The notes below the pieces were generated by a model that did not search any database, was not told the origin of the DNA, and saw only the letters and a list, made by a program, of their open reading frames with translations. A program made the translations under genes and the position numbers. From an uncultured Chryseobacterium sp. (GTDB taxonomy: Bacteria > Bacteroidota > Bacteroidia > Flavobacteriales > Weeksellaceae), in NCBI GenBank assembly GCA_913778505.1, contig CAJYWD010000014.1:1-64000 (forward strand): DNA of 64,000 nt, written 5' to 3'. Positions 44,236 to 52,768 of the stretch are shown here, piece after piece (within the stretch, counting starts at the first letter, position 1; each line of letters opens with the position of its first letter).

Positions 44236-45483
44236 TTATATTTTTTTGAAAAGTACGCAAGCGTTGTGACCTCCGAAACCGAATGTATTACTCATGGCGA
44301 TGCTGACTTCTTTTTCTACAGCCTGGTTGAACGTGAAGTTCAGTCTGCTGTCAATGTTTTCATCGTCTGTAAAGTGATTAATCGTTGGTGGCACAATGCC
44401 GTGGATAATGGTATGCAGCGCTGCAATCGCCTCAATAACACCAGCCGCTCCCAGGAGATGACCAGTCATAGACTTGGTAGAGTTGATCTGAATGTCAAAA
44501 GCGTGCTCGCCAAATAATCTTGCAATTGCGTTGGATTCTGCGATGTCTCCTAGTGGAGTAGATGTACCATGCATATTGATATGATCTACTTCATCAGCAG
44601 TTACACCGGCATCTTCCAGACAATTTTTCATTACAAGGTAAGCGCCAAGACCTTCCGGATGTGGTGCGGTCATGTGGTGCGCATCTGCACTCATTCCGCC
44701 ACCTGCCAACTCTGCATAGATGGTTGCGCCACGTTTTTTGGCGTGTTCATATTCCTCAAGGATGATACATCCTGCGCCTTCGCCCAAAACAAAGCCATCT
44801 CTGTCTTTGTCAAATGGTCTCGAAGCTGTTTTAGGATCATCATTTCTCGTAGAAAGCGCATGCATTGCGTTGAATCCGCCCATACCGCTGGCTGTAACAG
44901 CCGCTTCTGAACCACCACAAACAATAACGTCTGCTTTACCAAGGTTAATCAGCATTTTGGCATCAATCAAAGCATTGGCCGATGATGCACAGGCAGAAAC
45001 CGTGGTATAGTTGGGCCCGTGGAAACCGTATTCAATAGAAATGTTTCCAGGCGTGATGTCCGCAATCATTTTCGGAATAAAGAAAGGATTGAATCTTGGG
45101 ATATTGTTGGAAGCTGCCCAGCCCAGAACTTCCGTTTCGAAAGTTTCCAGTCCGCCGATTCCAGATCCCCAGATCACACCCACACGGTCCTTATTCACCT
45201 CATCTTCTATCAGTCTGCTGTGCGCAATGGCTTCTCTGGCGGCAATCTGGCCAAATTGAGAATTACGGTCCATCTTTTTCGCCTCTTTCTTATCGAAATA
45301 ATTAAGAGCGTCAAAGTTTTTGACCTCGCAGGCAAACTTGGTTTTAAAATTAGTGGAATCAAAAAGAGTAATAGGAGCAGCGCCGCTCTCTCCCTTTTTC
45401 AGGTTTTCCCAGTATTCTTTAGCATTATTTCCGATAGGCGTTATAGCGCCGAATCCGGTTACAACTACTCTTTTTAATTCCAT
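44236..45483 (-). CDS. fabF: Beta-ketoacyl-ACP synthase II
   Basis: The product is 415 aa. It has the thiolase fold with catalytic Cys in VSACASSANALIDA, His in NMHGTSTPLGDIAE, and the second His in KSMTGHLLGAAGVIEA. The Gly-rich C-terminus is NTFGFGGHNACVLF. It elongates acyl-ACP with malonyl-ACP in type II fatty-acid synthesis. It starts 23 bp after acpP, which encodes its carrier. Confidence 0.97.
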   Translation of the reverse strand: MELKRVVVTGFGAITPIGNNAKEYWENLKKGESGAAPITLFDSTNFKTKFACEVKNFDALNYFDKKEAKKMDRNSQFGQIAAREAIAHSRLIEDEVNKDRVGVIWGSGIGGLETFETEVLGWAASNNIPRFNPFFIPKMIADITPGNISIEYGFHGPNYTTVSACASSANALIDAKMLINLGKADVIVCGGSEAAVTASGMGGFNAMHALSTRNDDPKTASRPFDKDRDGFVLGEGAGCIILEEYEHAKKRGATIYAELAGGGMSADAHHMTAPHPEGLGAYLVMKNCLEDAGVTADEVDHINMHGTSTPLGDIAESNAIARLFGEHAFDIQINSTKSMTGHLLGAAGVIEAIAALHTIIHGIVPPTINHFTDDENIDSRLNFTFNQAVEKEVSIAMSNTFGFGGHNACVLFKKI

Positions 45484-45506
45484 AAATTTTTTTGTCTAGT
45501 AAGATA

Positions 45507-45746
45507 TTATTTATTTACAACTTCTTCGATGTAAGCAATAGCGTGACCTACAGTTGTAATTTTTTCTGCTTGATCATCAGGAATCTGGATATTGAATTCT
45601 TTTTCGAATTCCATGATCAATTCTACAGTATCCAAAGAATCAGCTCCTAAATCATTAGTGAAGCTAGCTTCTGGAGTTACTTCTGTTTCTTCAACGTCAA
45701 GCTTATCAGCGATGATAGCTTTTACTCTTGATGCAATGTCTGACAT
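45507..45746 (-). CDS. acpP: Acyl carrier protein
   Basis: The product is 79 aa, acidic. It has [20 protein letters not shown], where the Ser of DSL is the 4'-phosphopantetheine site, and the helix [20 protein letters not shown]. It carries acyl chains for fatty-acid synthesis. First gene of the operon with fabF and rnc; a well-formed promoter lies just upstream. Confidence 0.97.
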   Translation of the reverse strand: MSDIASRVKAIIADKLDVEETEVTPEASFTNDLGADSLDTVELIMEFEKEFNIQIPDDQAEKITTVGHAIAYIEEVVNK

Positions 45747-45778
45747 AGTATTTTATTTTTAATTATGTTAATTTGGTG

Positions 45779-45807
45779 CAAATATATAAAATTTCAAATC
45801 ATTACAA
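45779..45807 (-). promoter_or_regulatory. acpP promoter: TTG-N18-TATATTTG
   Basis: On the minus strand the -7 box TATATTTG (45779-45786) and a -33 TTG (45805-45807) are spaced by 18 bp, matching the flavobacterial sigma consensus. It lies 33 bp before the acpP ATG. This is the best promoter in the window. Confidence 0.75.
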
Positions 45808-45897
45808 TTTTTTTTTAGTTTTTTAAAGTTCCGTGGAATCTATCTTTTTTATAATCAAATCTTTAAAATTGCAATGGTTAAGGTGTAAAAATTTGCT

Positions 45898-45905
45898 TAT
45901 TTTTG
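45898..45905 (+). promoter_or_regulatory. -7 box (TATTTTTG) upstream of folE
   Basis: It matches TAnnTTTG, 9 bp before the ATG at 45915. No TTG at the expected spacing was found. Confidence 0.4.
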
Positions 45906-45914
45906 CGTCTTATT

Positions 45915-46592
45915 ATGAATGATATGATGGAACAATTTCCTGATAACGACGATGATGTGTTTACAGGTAAGGAACATACGCCGCTCAGAAAAGATGCTTT
46001 CGACCTTACTTCGACAGAAAAAATTGAAAAGATCGAAGAACTTTTCGGAAAGATTATGCATACTTTAGGCCTGGATATGACGGATGATTCTCTGAAGGAT
46101 TCGCCGAAGCGTGTGGCGAAGATGTATGTTAATGAAATTTTTGGCGGACTTTTACCGGAAAATAAACCCAGTGTTTCTACATTCAAAAATCAGTATAAAT
46201 ACCGGCAAATGCTGGTAGAGAAGGATATTACTGTTTATTCTTTCTGCGAGCATCATTTTCTTCCGATTATCGGAAAGGCGCACGTGGCTTACATTTCCAA
46301 CGGTGAAGTCATAGGTTTGTCAAAAATCAACAGAATAGTCGATTATTATGCGAAGCGTCCACAAGTTCAGGAGCGATTGACCATGCAGATTGTAGATGCG
46401 ATGAAGGAAGCTTTGGGAACCAATAATGTAGCCTGTATCATTGATGCAAAACACCTTTGTGTGAATTGCAGAGGAATCAAGGATACCGCAAGTTCTACGA
46501 TTACAGCTGAATTAAGCGGGATCTTCAGAACCAATCCAATTACTAGACAGGAGTTTTTGCATTATGTAGGTAGTCACGCAAAATTTGATTAA
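45915..46592 (+). CDS. folE: GTP cyclohydrolase I
   Basis: The product is 225 aa from ATG 45915 (MNDMMEQF); a TTG at 45903 is possible but less likely. The family core begins near residue 40. It has SFCEHHFLPIIGKAHVAYI (Zn-binding Cys and His), GLSKINRIVDYYAKRPQVQE, and the second Zn Cys with the active-site segment KHLCVNCRGIKDTASST. It converts GTP to 7,8-dihydroneopterin triphosphate for folate and pterin synthesis. The N-terminal ~30 residues are acidic and probably disordered. cysS follows on the same strand after 121 bp. Confidence 0.95.
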   Translation: MNDMMEQFPDNDDDVFTGKEHTPLRKDAFDLTSTEKIEKIEELFGKIMHTLGLDMTDDSLKDSPKRVAKMYVNEIFGGLLPENKPSVSTFKNQYKYRQMLVEKDITVYSFCEHHFLPIIGKAHVAYISNGEVIGLSKINRIVDYYAKRPQVQERLTMQIVDAMKEALGTNNVACIIDAKHLCVNCRGIKDTASSTITAELSGIFRTNPITRQEFLHYVGSHAKFD

Positions 46593-46713
46593 TAATGATA
46601 AAATTTAAAAAACTGACATATCAAATTTTCATCAGAACAATCATCTGTTGTTGCGGATTTTCTGTGTCAAATATTTAATCAACCATCAATTATTAATCAT
46701 CAATTACAAAAAG

Positions 46714-48183
46714 ATGCAACTAAAAATATACAACTCGCTTTCAGGCGAAAAAGAAGTTTTCAAACCCTTATTAGAAGGTCATATCGGGATGTATGTCTGC
46801 GGACCGACGGTTTATAGCAATGTACATTTGGGAAATGTGAGAACATTTTTGTCCTTCGATTTCATTTACAGAAGCCTTCAGTTTTTGGGTTACAAAGTCA
46901 GATATGTGAGGAACATTACCGATGCCGGACATCTCACGGACGATGGCGATATCAACAATGACCGGTTTATCAAGCAATCCAGATTGGAAAAACTGGAGCC
47001 GATGGAAATTGTTCAGAAATATACGGTTGATTTCCATGATGTTTTGAAAAAATTCAACTTGCTTCCGCCTACGATTGAACCGACTGCGACTGGCCACATT
47101 ATCGAACAATTGGAATTGACCAAACTTCTGGTAGAAAAAGGTTTTGCTTATGAAAGCAATGGTTCTGTCTATTTCGATGTGTTGGAATACAATGCACGAG
47201 GTCTTAATTACGGCAAACTTTCCCGAAGAAATATCGAGGAATTATTCGCCAATACAAGAGATTTGGACGGTCAAGGCGAGAAAAAAAATCCACAGGATTT
47301 TGCGCTTTGGAAAAAAGCGTCGCCGGAACATATTATGAAATGGCCGTCGCCTTGGGGCGAAGGTTTCCCGGGCTGGCATCTGGAATGTACTGCGATGAGT
47401 ACGAAATATCTGGGCGACCAATTCGATATCCACGGTGGTGGAATGGATTTGAAATTTCCACACCACGAATGCGAAATTGCCCAGGGAAAAGCTTGCAACG
47501 GCGTAGAACCTGTGAAATATTGGATGCACGCCAATATGCTGACGATGAATGGGCAACGAATGAGTAAATCTACCGGAAATTACATCCTTCCCATGGAACT
47601 GATTACCGGGAATAATGATTTCTTTGAAAAAGCGTTTCACCCCAGTGTGCTCAGATTCTGCTTCTTGCAGGCACATTACAGAAGTGTTTTGGATATTTCC
47701 AATGATGCAATGCTGGCCAGCGAAAAAGGTTTTAACCGATTGATGGAAGCGGTAAAAATCCTGAATACACAAGTACAGGTAGAAGGAGTGGAAACCTCTT
47801 CTTTCGATTATAAAAACTGGAAAGAAAAAGTCTTGGAAGCTTTGGCAGATGATTTCAATAGTCCGATTCTGATTTCTCATTTATTCGAAGTGGTGAAGTT
47901 TATTTCGGCTTCAAAACTGGGGAAAGAAAGTATTTCCACAGAAGATTATGAAGATTTGAAACAATTCCTGAACGCCATTGTTTTTGATGTCTTAGGATTA
48001 CAAACAATTGAAGAATCCAATAACGATAAGCTTGACCAGACTTTGCAGGTTTTGATTGATTTAAGAAATCAAGCCAGAAAAGCCAAAAACTGGGAACTGT
48101 CTGACCAAATCCGCGATCAGCTTCTTGAAAAAGGAATCGAGCTGAAGGATGGACGAGAGGGTACGAGTTATATTTTGAATTAG
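46714..48183 (+). CDS. cysS: Cysteinyl-tRNA synthetase
   Basis: The product is 489 aa from ATG 46714 (MQLKIYN); the TTG at 46648 would add a 22-residue AT-rich leader and is rejected. Class I signatures: [16 protein letters not shown] (the HIGH-type motif, with a Zn Cys), [10 protein letters not shown] and PHHECEIAQ (further Zn ligands), and RMSKSTGN (KMSKS). The C-terminal DALR-like and helical part is present. It charges tRNA-Cys. A terminator follows. Confidence 0.96.
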   Translation: MQLKIYNSLSGEKEVFKPLLEGHIGMYVCGPTVYSNVHLGNVRTFLSFDFIYRSLQFLGYKVRYVRNITDAGHLTDDGDINNDRFIKQSRLEKLEPMEIVQKYTVDFHDVLKKFNLLPPTIEPTATGHIIEQLELTKLLVEKGFAYESNGSVYFDVLEYNARGLNYGKLSRRNIEELFANTRDLDGQGEKKNPQDFALWKKASPEHIMKWPSPWGEGFPGWHLECTAMSTKYLGDQFDIHGGGMDLKFPHHECEIAQGKACNGVEPVKYWMHANMLTMNGQRMSKSTGNYILPMELITGNNDFFEKAFHPSVLRFCFLQAHYRSVLDISNDAMLASEKGFNRLMEAVKILNTQVQVEGVETSSFDYKNWKEKVLEALADDFNSPILISHLFEVVKFISASKLGKESISTEDYEDLKQFLNAIVFDVLGLQTIEESNNDKLDQTLQVLIDLRNQARKAKNWELSDQIRDQLLEKGIELKDGREGTSYILN

Positions 48184-48208
48184 CCATCAGAAATTATAGA
48201 TATTTAAG

Positions 48209-48236
48209 CCTTTCATTAATAATGGAAGGTTTTTTT
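48209..48236 (+). terminator. Rho-independent terminator of cysS
   Basis: CCTTTCATT pairs with AATGGAAGG (one mismatch), followed by seven T. Confidence 0.75.
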
Positions 48237-48299
48237 ATGAATTCGACATTTTATTATAAAAATGAGTAACTTAGTGTCATTAATCAAAAACCTATCATT

Positions 48300-49451
48300 A
48301 TGAAAAAAGCTTTATCTTCTTTATTTTTATTGTCAATTAGTACAGTTGCTTTTGGTCAGCAGGATTTGATTGCACTTACAGGCAAGGAAACCACCAATAT
48401 TGTTTTTCAGGATTTCCGGGCATTGGATTCCAAAACCGGACTTGCACAGAATATTTTGCTGTCTTCTGCAGAGCAACCAACGGTTTTTTCTTCAAAACTA
48501 AAACACGAGATAATCGAAGACAGAAAATCCAATGCCAACGCTGTAGCGAGCCAAATGGCTGCGATGGCCGTGGACGCACGAGGAAAATTGGTTTATATGC
48601 CAATGTATTCTTCGAATATCTATATTCTCGATTCCAAAACAAAAGACATTATTTTGCTGGAAAATCAGCTGTCTAATCCAAGAGCTTGCGATACAGGTTC
48701 ACAGTTTTCCAGAATGACGATTGGCACAGACGGAAATGTTTACGCACTTTCTAATTCAGGTGCTCAACTTCTGAAGATTTCTTATGAAGACGGAAAATAT
48801 TCGGTCACAGATTTGGGAATTGTGAAAGATGATTCCGGAAATGGCGAAAATCTCTTAAGCAAAATGCAGACAGGCTTTGGAGGCGATATGATTGCGGATG
48901 ATAATAACAATTTCTACATTTTTTCCGCAATGGGAAATGTTTTCAAAGTTTCAGTGAATGATATGAAGGCGAAATTCATCGGGAAGATAAAATCGCTTCC
49001 GGAGAATTTTTCAATTAATGGCGTTGCAGTCAATTCTGAAGGGAAAATAGTTTTAGCAAGTGCAAAAGGCGGTGTTTTCCATACTTTGAATCTCGAAACT
49101 TTACATGCAGAAAAGATGAATAATAATCTTGATATGCCAGTTTATGACCTCGGAAGTCCTTATGTTTTGAAATCGAATAAAGTGGCGGTTGATGTTAATA
49201 AAAATGATATCTATCCGACAAAAGTTTCCGAAGGTTTTGTAAATGTCAGAATTGCCAATAATCAGCAAGGTAATGCTCTGGTGAAGATTTACAACGCTGC
49301 CGGAACTTTGGTCTCCAATCAAACCATTACCAACATTTCCAATTCTGAAAACAGAATAGAATTAGGAAAATTGGTTTCCGGTGTTTATATCGTTAATGTA
49401 GAATCTGAAAATGGAAAGACAATTGTTTCAAAGAAAATCATTGTAAAATAG
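48300..49451 (+). CDS. Secreted T9SS protein with propeller-like body
   Basis: The product is 383 aa with signal peptide MKKALSSLFLLSISTVAFGQ. Residues ~80-280 have blade-like repeats (KLVYMPMYSSNIYILDSKT, GNVYALSNSGAQLLKIS, NNFYIFSAMGNVFKVS, GKIVLASAKGGVFHTL) that suggest a beta-propeller. The C-terminal ~75 residues form a type-A sorting domain (DIYPTKVSEGFVNVRIAN to VYIVNVESENGK...KIIVK). Here PTK replaces the usual PNP, as in the subtilase at 39408. Function unknown. It has its own terminator. Confidence 0.87.
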   Translation: MKKALSSLFLLSISTVAFGQQDLIALTGKETTNIVFQDFRALDSKTGLAQNILLSSAEQPTVFSSKLKHEIIEDRKSNANAVASQMAAMAVDARGKLVYMPMYSSNIYILDSKTKDIILLENQLSNPRACDTGSQFSRMTIGTDGNVYALSNSGAQLLKISYEDGKYSVTDLGIVKDDSGNGENLLSKMQTGFGGDMIADDNNNFYIFSAMGNVFKVSVNDMKAKFIGKIKSLPENFSINGVAVNSEGKIVLASAKGGVFHTLNLETLHAEKMNNNLDMPVYDLGSPYVLKSNKVAVDVNKNDIYPTKVSEGFVNVRIANNQQGNALVKIYNAAGTLVSNQTITNISNSENRIELGKLVSGVYIVNVESENGKTIVSKKIIVK

Positions 49452-49473
49452 TTCTAACCATTTTTCAACACTA

Positions 49474-49498
49474 AACCTTTCAAGCGAAAGGTTTTTTT
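49474..49498 (+). terminator. Rho-independent terminator
   Basis: AACCTTTC pairs with GAAAGGTT (8 bp, 4-nt loop), then five more T and G. Confidence 0.85.
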
Positions 49499-49606
49499 GT
49501 GGATTATTTTAATTATCCTATTTTTAATATTGATAAGAAACTTATTGGTTTGAAATACAAATATTCTACCTATTGAGTTTGAAAAGGCAAAACAGATAAC
49601 CCGATA

Positions 49607-50869
49607 ATGCAAGATTTAATCAATTTTTACAACACACTGGATGTAGACTGGCCAGTTCTTGGTTTTATGATGCTGATGAGCATGGGTGTCGCAGTATTTC
49701 ACACCTTGATTTTTTCCCAGTTATGGAACATTAAAATAAAACCGGGATGGTTGTTTTTCGTACTTAATCCGGCTATGATCGGTGGTTTTGCGTTGTATGA
49801 AAGAAAACGGGGCGCATTGGTTTTCGGGATCGTATTTGTTTCTGTGTTTGTTTTCGGGATTTTAGGGTTTATTATGGCTGTCATCAGAGATGGGAAAGAC
49901 AGCGCCAGAGAGCAGGATGCTTATAGAAAAAAGATGGGTAAAGCACCGCTTTCCTGGTGGAAAAAATTATTGATTTCCATTTCCGGGCTGGCTTTTTTGG
50001 GATTGATATTATCATTAGGAGTTCCGTTTTTCATTATTATTGTTTTTATCATTCTGCCTTTTTTAGCATCCATATTTTTTCCCGGAAACAGTAAGAGATT
50101 CTATAAACTTCAGCGGATTCTCCCAACCGCCAATATCCGTTCTGTGGCTATGGGACTGGCAGAGATTTCTGGCAATACCAGGGTAATAACACCAATACTT
50201 TCGAGGATTGGCAGCAAAGAATGTATTGGTTTTTTATATACTATTGAGAAGGTCTCTACGGATGATGAGGGAAAAAATTCTTACGCAATGGAATTTTCAG
50301 AAATCGTTTGCGAACCGTTTTTTGTGGAAGATAAAACGGGAAAAATTAAAATTTTACCAGAAGAAATAGAATTCATCGACTTCGAAATTGATGAGCAGTA
50401 CCAATCTTCTATGAAACGCTATACACAGTATCTGCTCAAGGAAAATATGGAGGTTTTGCTTATCGGTAAAGCGAGTTTGGAAGACAATAACCAACCTGTT
50501 TTTAAGAAAGAAGAAATAAAAAATGTATTCGGGATTGCGCCGGTGGAGAGCGTCAATAACCATAATGAACTGAGACCCATTCTGCAATCAGCAGGATATT
50601 TTATCTATTTTTGGCTAATTTTGATTGCAATCATTTTGCTGACACCCATTCGTTTTAAAAATAATACATTAGAAATTGGTAAAATCAATTGGACAAATCC
50701 TTTTCACAGTTCTAAAGCGATAAACTCGCTAGAGGATTTTTATGATAATATCCATGAGAAAAAAGAAGATGCAGATACAAAAGAAGCAGAAACGGAAGGC
50801 GCAGAAACAGTATCTGCACCTTATGACAACGCTGTAATGGATACTACAGCCGTTATTAAAAGTAAATAA
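49607..50869 (+). CDS. Membrane protein with GIDE (MULAN/MAPL-type) domain
   Basis: The product is 420 aa. Four membrane helices occur in the first ~165 residues (e.g. FVLNPAMIGGFAL, VFGIVFVSVFVFGILGF, FFIIIVFIILPFLASIFF). A soluble domain of ~170 residues follows, opening ILPTANIRSVAMGLAEISGN and containing KECIGFLYTIEKVST, EPFFVEDKTGKIKILPEEIE and a C-terminal hydrophobic helix (AGYFIYFWLILIAIILLTP). This is the arrangement of the GIDE domain, which in eukaryotes belongs to the mitochondrial E3 ligase MULAN; no RING is present here. An acidic, Glu-rich C-terminal tail follows. LemA starts 19 bp downstream, an association known from many bacteria. The function in bacteria is unclear. Confidence 0.72.
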   Translation: MQDLINFYNTLDVDWPVLGFMMLMSMGVAVFHTLIFSQLWNIKIKPGWLFFVLNPAMIGGFALYERKRGALVFGIVFVSVFVFGILGFIMAVIRDGKDSAREQDAYRKKMGKAPLSWWKKLLISISGLAFLGLILSLGVPFFIIIVFIILPFLASIFFPGNSKRFYKLQRILPTANIRSVAMGLAEISGNTRVITPILSRIGSKECIGFLYTIEKVSTDDEGKNSYAMEFSEIVCEPFFVEDKTGKIKILPEEIEFIDFEIDEQYQSSMKRYTQYLLKENMEVLLIGKASLEDNNQPVFKKEEIKNVFGIAPVESVNNHNELRPILQSAGYFIYFWLILIAIILLTPIRFKNNTLEIGKINWTNPFHSSKAINSLEDFYDNIHEKKEDADTKEAETEGAETVSAPYDNAVMDTTAVIKSK

Positions 50870-50888
50870 ATGTGAAATAAACCTAAAT

Positions 50889-51449
50889 ATGATACAAATT
50901 TTAGCATACATTATCATTGGCCTTGTGGTCTTGGGATTGCTTAATGTTTTGATTTCTACCTACAACCGGTTGGTCATGTTGCACAATAACGTGGACAAAG
51001 CTTTCGGAAATATTGATGTCTTATTGAAACAGAGAGCCGACGAAATCCCTAACCTGATAAAAGTGGTGAAAGAATCGACAAAGTACGAAGAAGGAATGCT
51101 GACCAAGCTAACAGACCTGCGCACCAGATTTTTTAACGCTAATTCATCTGAAGAAAAAATAAAAATATCAAATGAACTTCATAATCAACTGAAATCGGTT
51201 TTTGCCTTAGCAGAAAATTATCCTGACCTGAAGGCTAATCAGAATTTCCAACTTCTCCAGAACCGTGTTTCTCAGTTGGAAGACGCAATTGCGGACCGCA
51301 GAGAGCTTTACAACGAGAGCGTAAATATGTACAATATCGGAATAGCAGAATTTCCGAATTTTATTTTGGCAAAAATGATGATGTACGGAAAAAAACAATT
51401 ATTGCAGATTACCGAGCAAGAAAAAAAATATGATGGAATTGTCTTCTGA
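50889..51449 (+). CDS. lemA: LemA-family protein
   Basis: The product is 186 aa. An N-terminal membrane helix (ILAYIIIGLVVLGLLNVLI) is followed by the typical LemA segment NRLVMLHNNVDKAFGNIDVL. Long helices with RADEIPNLIKVVKES and LLQNRVSQLEDAIADRRELYN come next, then a C-terminal YNESVNMYNIGIAEFPNFI. Family members are membrane-anchored helical-bundle proteins of unknown role. It is flanked by the GIDE protein (19 bp before) and a small membrane protein (20-bp overlap after), so a three-gene operon is likely. Confidence 0.92.
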   Translation: MIQILAYIIIGLVVLGLLNVLISTYNRLVMLHNNVDKAFGNIDVLLKQRADEIPNLIKVVKESTKYEEGMLTKLTDLRTRFFNANSSEEKIKISNELHNQLKSVFALAENYPDLKANQNFQLLQNRVSQLEDAIADRRELYNESVNMYNIGIAEFPNFILAKMMMYGKKQLLQITEQEKKYDGIVF

Positions 51450-51816
51450 GATTGTACAGGTTTTGCAAGAAATCAATCGGGAGCCGGGAGTTTTAGTGGC
51501 TTATGCGGCGTTTCATCCGTTTGCATTTCTCTTGTTATTAATTCCGCTTTGGCTATTCAAGAAAATCGGGATTTATAAACCAAAAGAAAATTTGGGGTTA
51601 TTCGGTTTCTGCGTAACAGTTATTTTTTTTGTAGGGTGGCTGTTTGGATTTGTTTCTCAGATTTTGCTGATGTTTATGGGCATTTCCGGACTTAAGATGT
51701 TAATGATTTATATTGCGATGTATCTCTGTATTACAGTCTTTGTTCTTGTGAATGCCATCAGTTTACAAAAGAAATTTTTGAAAGAGACAAAAATTTTGAA
51801 GTCGAAGAAGGCTTGA
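51430..51816 (+). CDS. Small membrane protein of unknown function in the GIDE/LemA operon
   Basis: The product is 128 aa (second codon also ATG). Three membrane helices are visible (AAFHPFAFLLLLIPLWLF, LFGFCVTVIFFVGWLFGF, LMIYIAMYLCITVFVLV) and a Lys-rich C-terminus. It overlaps lemA by 20 bp, indicating coupled translation. No family was recognised. Confidence 0.75.
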   Translation: MMELSSEIVQVLQEINREPGVLVAYAAFHPFAFLLLLIPLWLFKKIGIYKPKENLGLFGFCVTVIFFVGWLFGFVSQILLMFMGISGLKMLMIYIAMYLCITVFVLVNAISLQKKFLKETKILKSKKA

Positions 51817-51905
51817 GATCGGGATGATTTGATAAATTATTTCCAACAATTTTCTCATAGAATAGAGTATTATATAACTAAGGCTATATTGTTAAATACT
51901 AAGAA

Positions 51906-51938
51906 ATACGGTTAACGAACGTTAAACCGTATTTTTAT
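51906..51938 (+). terminator. Rho-independent terminator of the GIDE/LemA operon
   Basis: ATACGGTTAACG pairs with CGTTAAACCGTAT (one bulge) around a 2-nt loop, followed by a T-rich tail. Confidence 0.75.
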
Positions 51939-51978
51939 TTGAATGAGGAAGATTACTTTTGATCAAAACTAAGAGCTT

Positions 51979-52710
51979 TTGAAAAGATTTTTACAATTTA
52001 TGTTCCTCTCGGCTTCAGCTTTTTATAGTGCGCAGACGGTTTCTGGAACAGTACTTTCTGAGGAAGGACTGGCACTTCCCAGAGTTTTGGTCGTGAATAT
52101 GGCTTCCAGCCAAAAGGTGTACACCGATGGCTTTGGAACATTTTCAATTTTGGGCAAAGCCGGGGATGAACTGCGCTTTGCGAGGGAAAATTACAAAGGC
52201 GAGAGAACAATAATTTCCGCAAGTCCGCTTACGATTCATCTTGAGAAAGTTCCTCAGGAAATCGAAGAAGTTAGAATCGTGGATAAACGTTTCGCTGAAT
52301 CTCAAAAAGAAAAACTCAGGAAGGATATCGGATTACCAAAAGCTCCGGAAAAACCGCGCGAGAAACCGGCTGATGCGGTTGATGATATTTTAAAACCGTT
52401 AATTGGAATTCCGCCGAAACTCAACGTTCAAGCAATCTATGATGTTTTAAGCGGAAAATCGAGGAGATTACGCAGTCTCTACAAATATGAAGATCTGCAG
52501 GAAGGCCTCGGCTGGATCAAGCAAAACTTAGACTGGGAATATTTCCGCGATGCCGGAATCCAGCCGGAAAATATGAACGATTTCCTGATGTACGCCTTGC
52601 GCGATGAGCGTGTCCTGATGTATATGAAAGCCAAAAATATCGGAGGCCTTACGGTGACGCTGGATGGTCACATCGCGCCCTATCTGGAGGTTCTCTCCCG
52701 CAAAAAATAA
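51979..52710 (+). CDS. Exported protein with carboxypeptidase-regulatory-like domain
   Basis: The product is 243 aa. The start appears to be TTG at 51979, giving signal peptide MKRFLQFMFLSASAFYSAQ; the first internal ATG would cut away the charged part of the signal. A CarboxypepD_reg-like beta fold follows at about 20-95 (VSGTVLSEEGLALPRVLV, KVYTDGFGTFSI). After it is a charged Pro/Lys linker (KAPEKPREKPADAVDDILKP) and a helical C-terminus of unknown family (EYFRDAGIQPENMNDFLMYA). No TonB-dependent receptor follows. It looks periplasmic or surface-exposed; function unknown. Confidence 0.78.
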   Translation: MKRFLQFMFLSASAFYSAQTVSGTVLSEEGLALPRVLVVNMASSQKVYTDGFGTFSILGKAGDELRFARENYKGERTIISASPLTIHLEKVPQEIEEVRIVDKRFAESQKEKLRKDIGLPKAPEKPREKPADAVDDILKPLIGIPPKLNVQAIYDVLSGKSRRLRSLYKYEDLQEGLGWIKQNLDWEYFRDAGIQPENMNDFLMYALRDERVLMYMKAKNIGGLTVTLDGHIAPYLEVLSRKK

Positions 52711-52768
52711 AAAATTTTATATCATTCAATAAATCATTAAATTGCGTCCATATTAATAGACCTTAATA

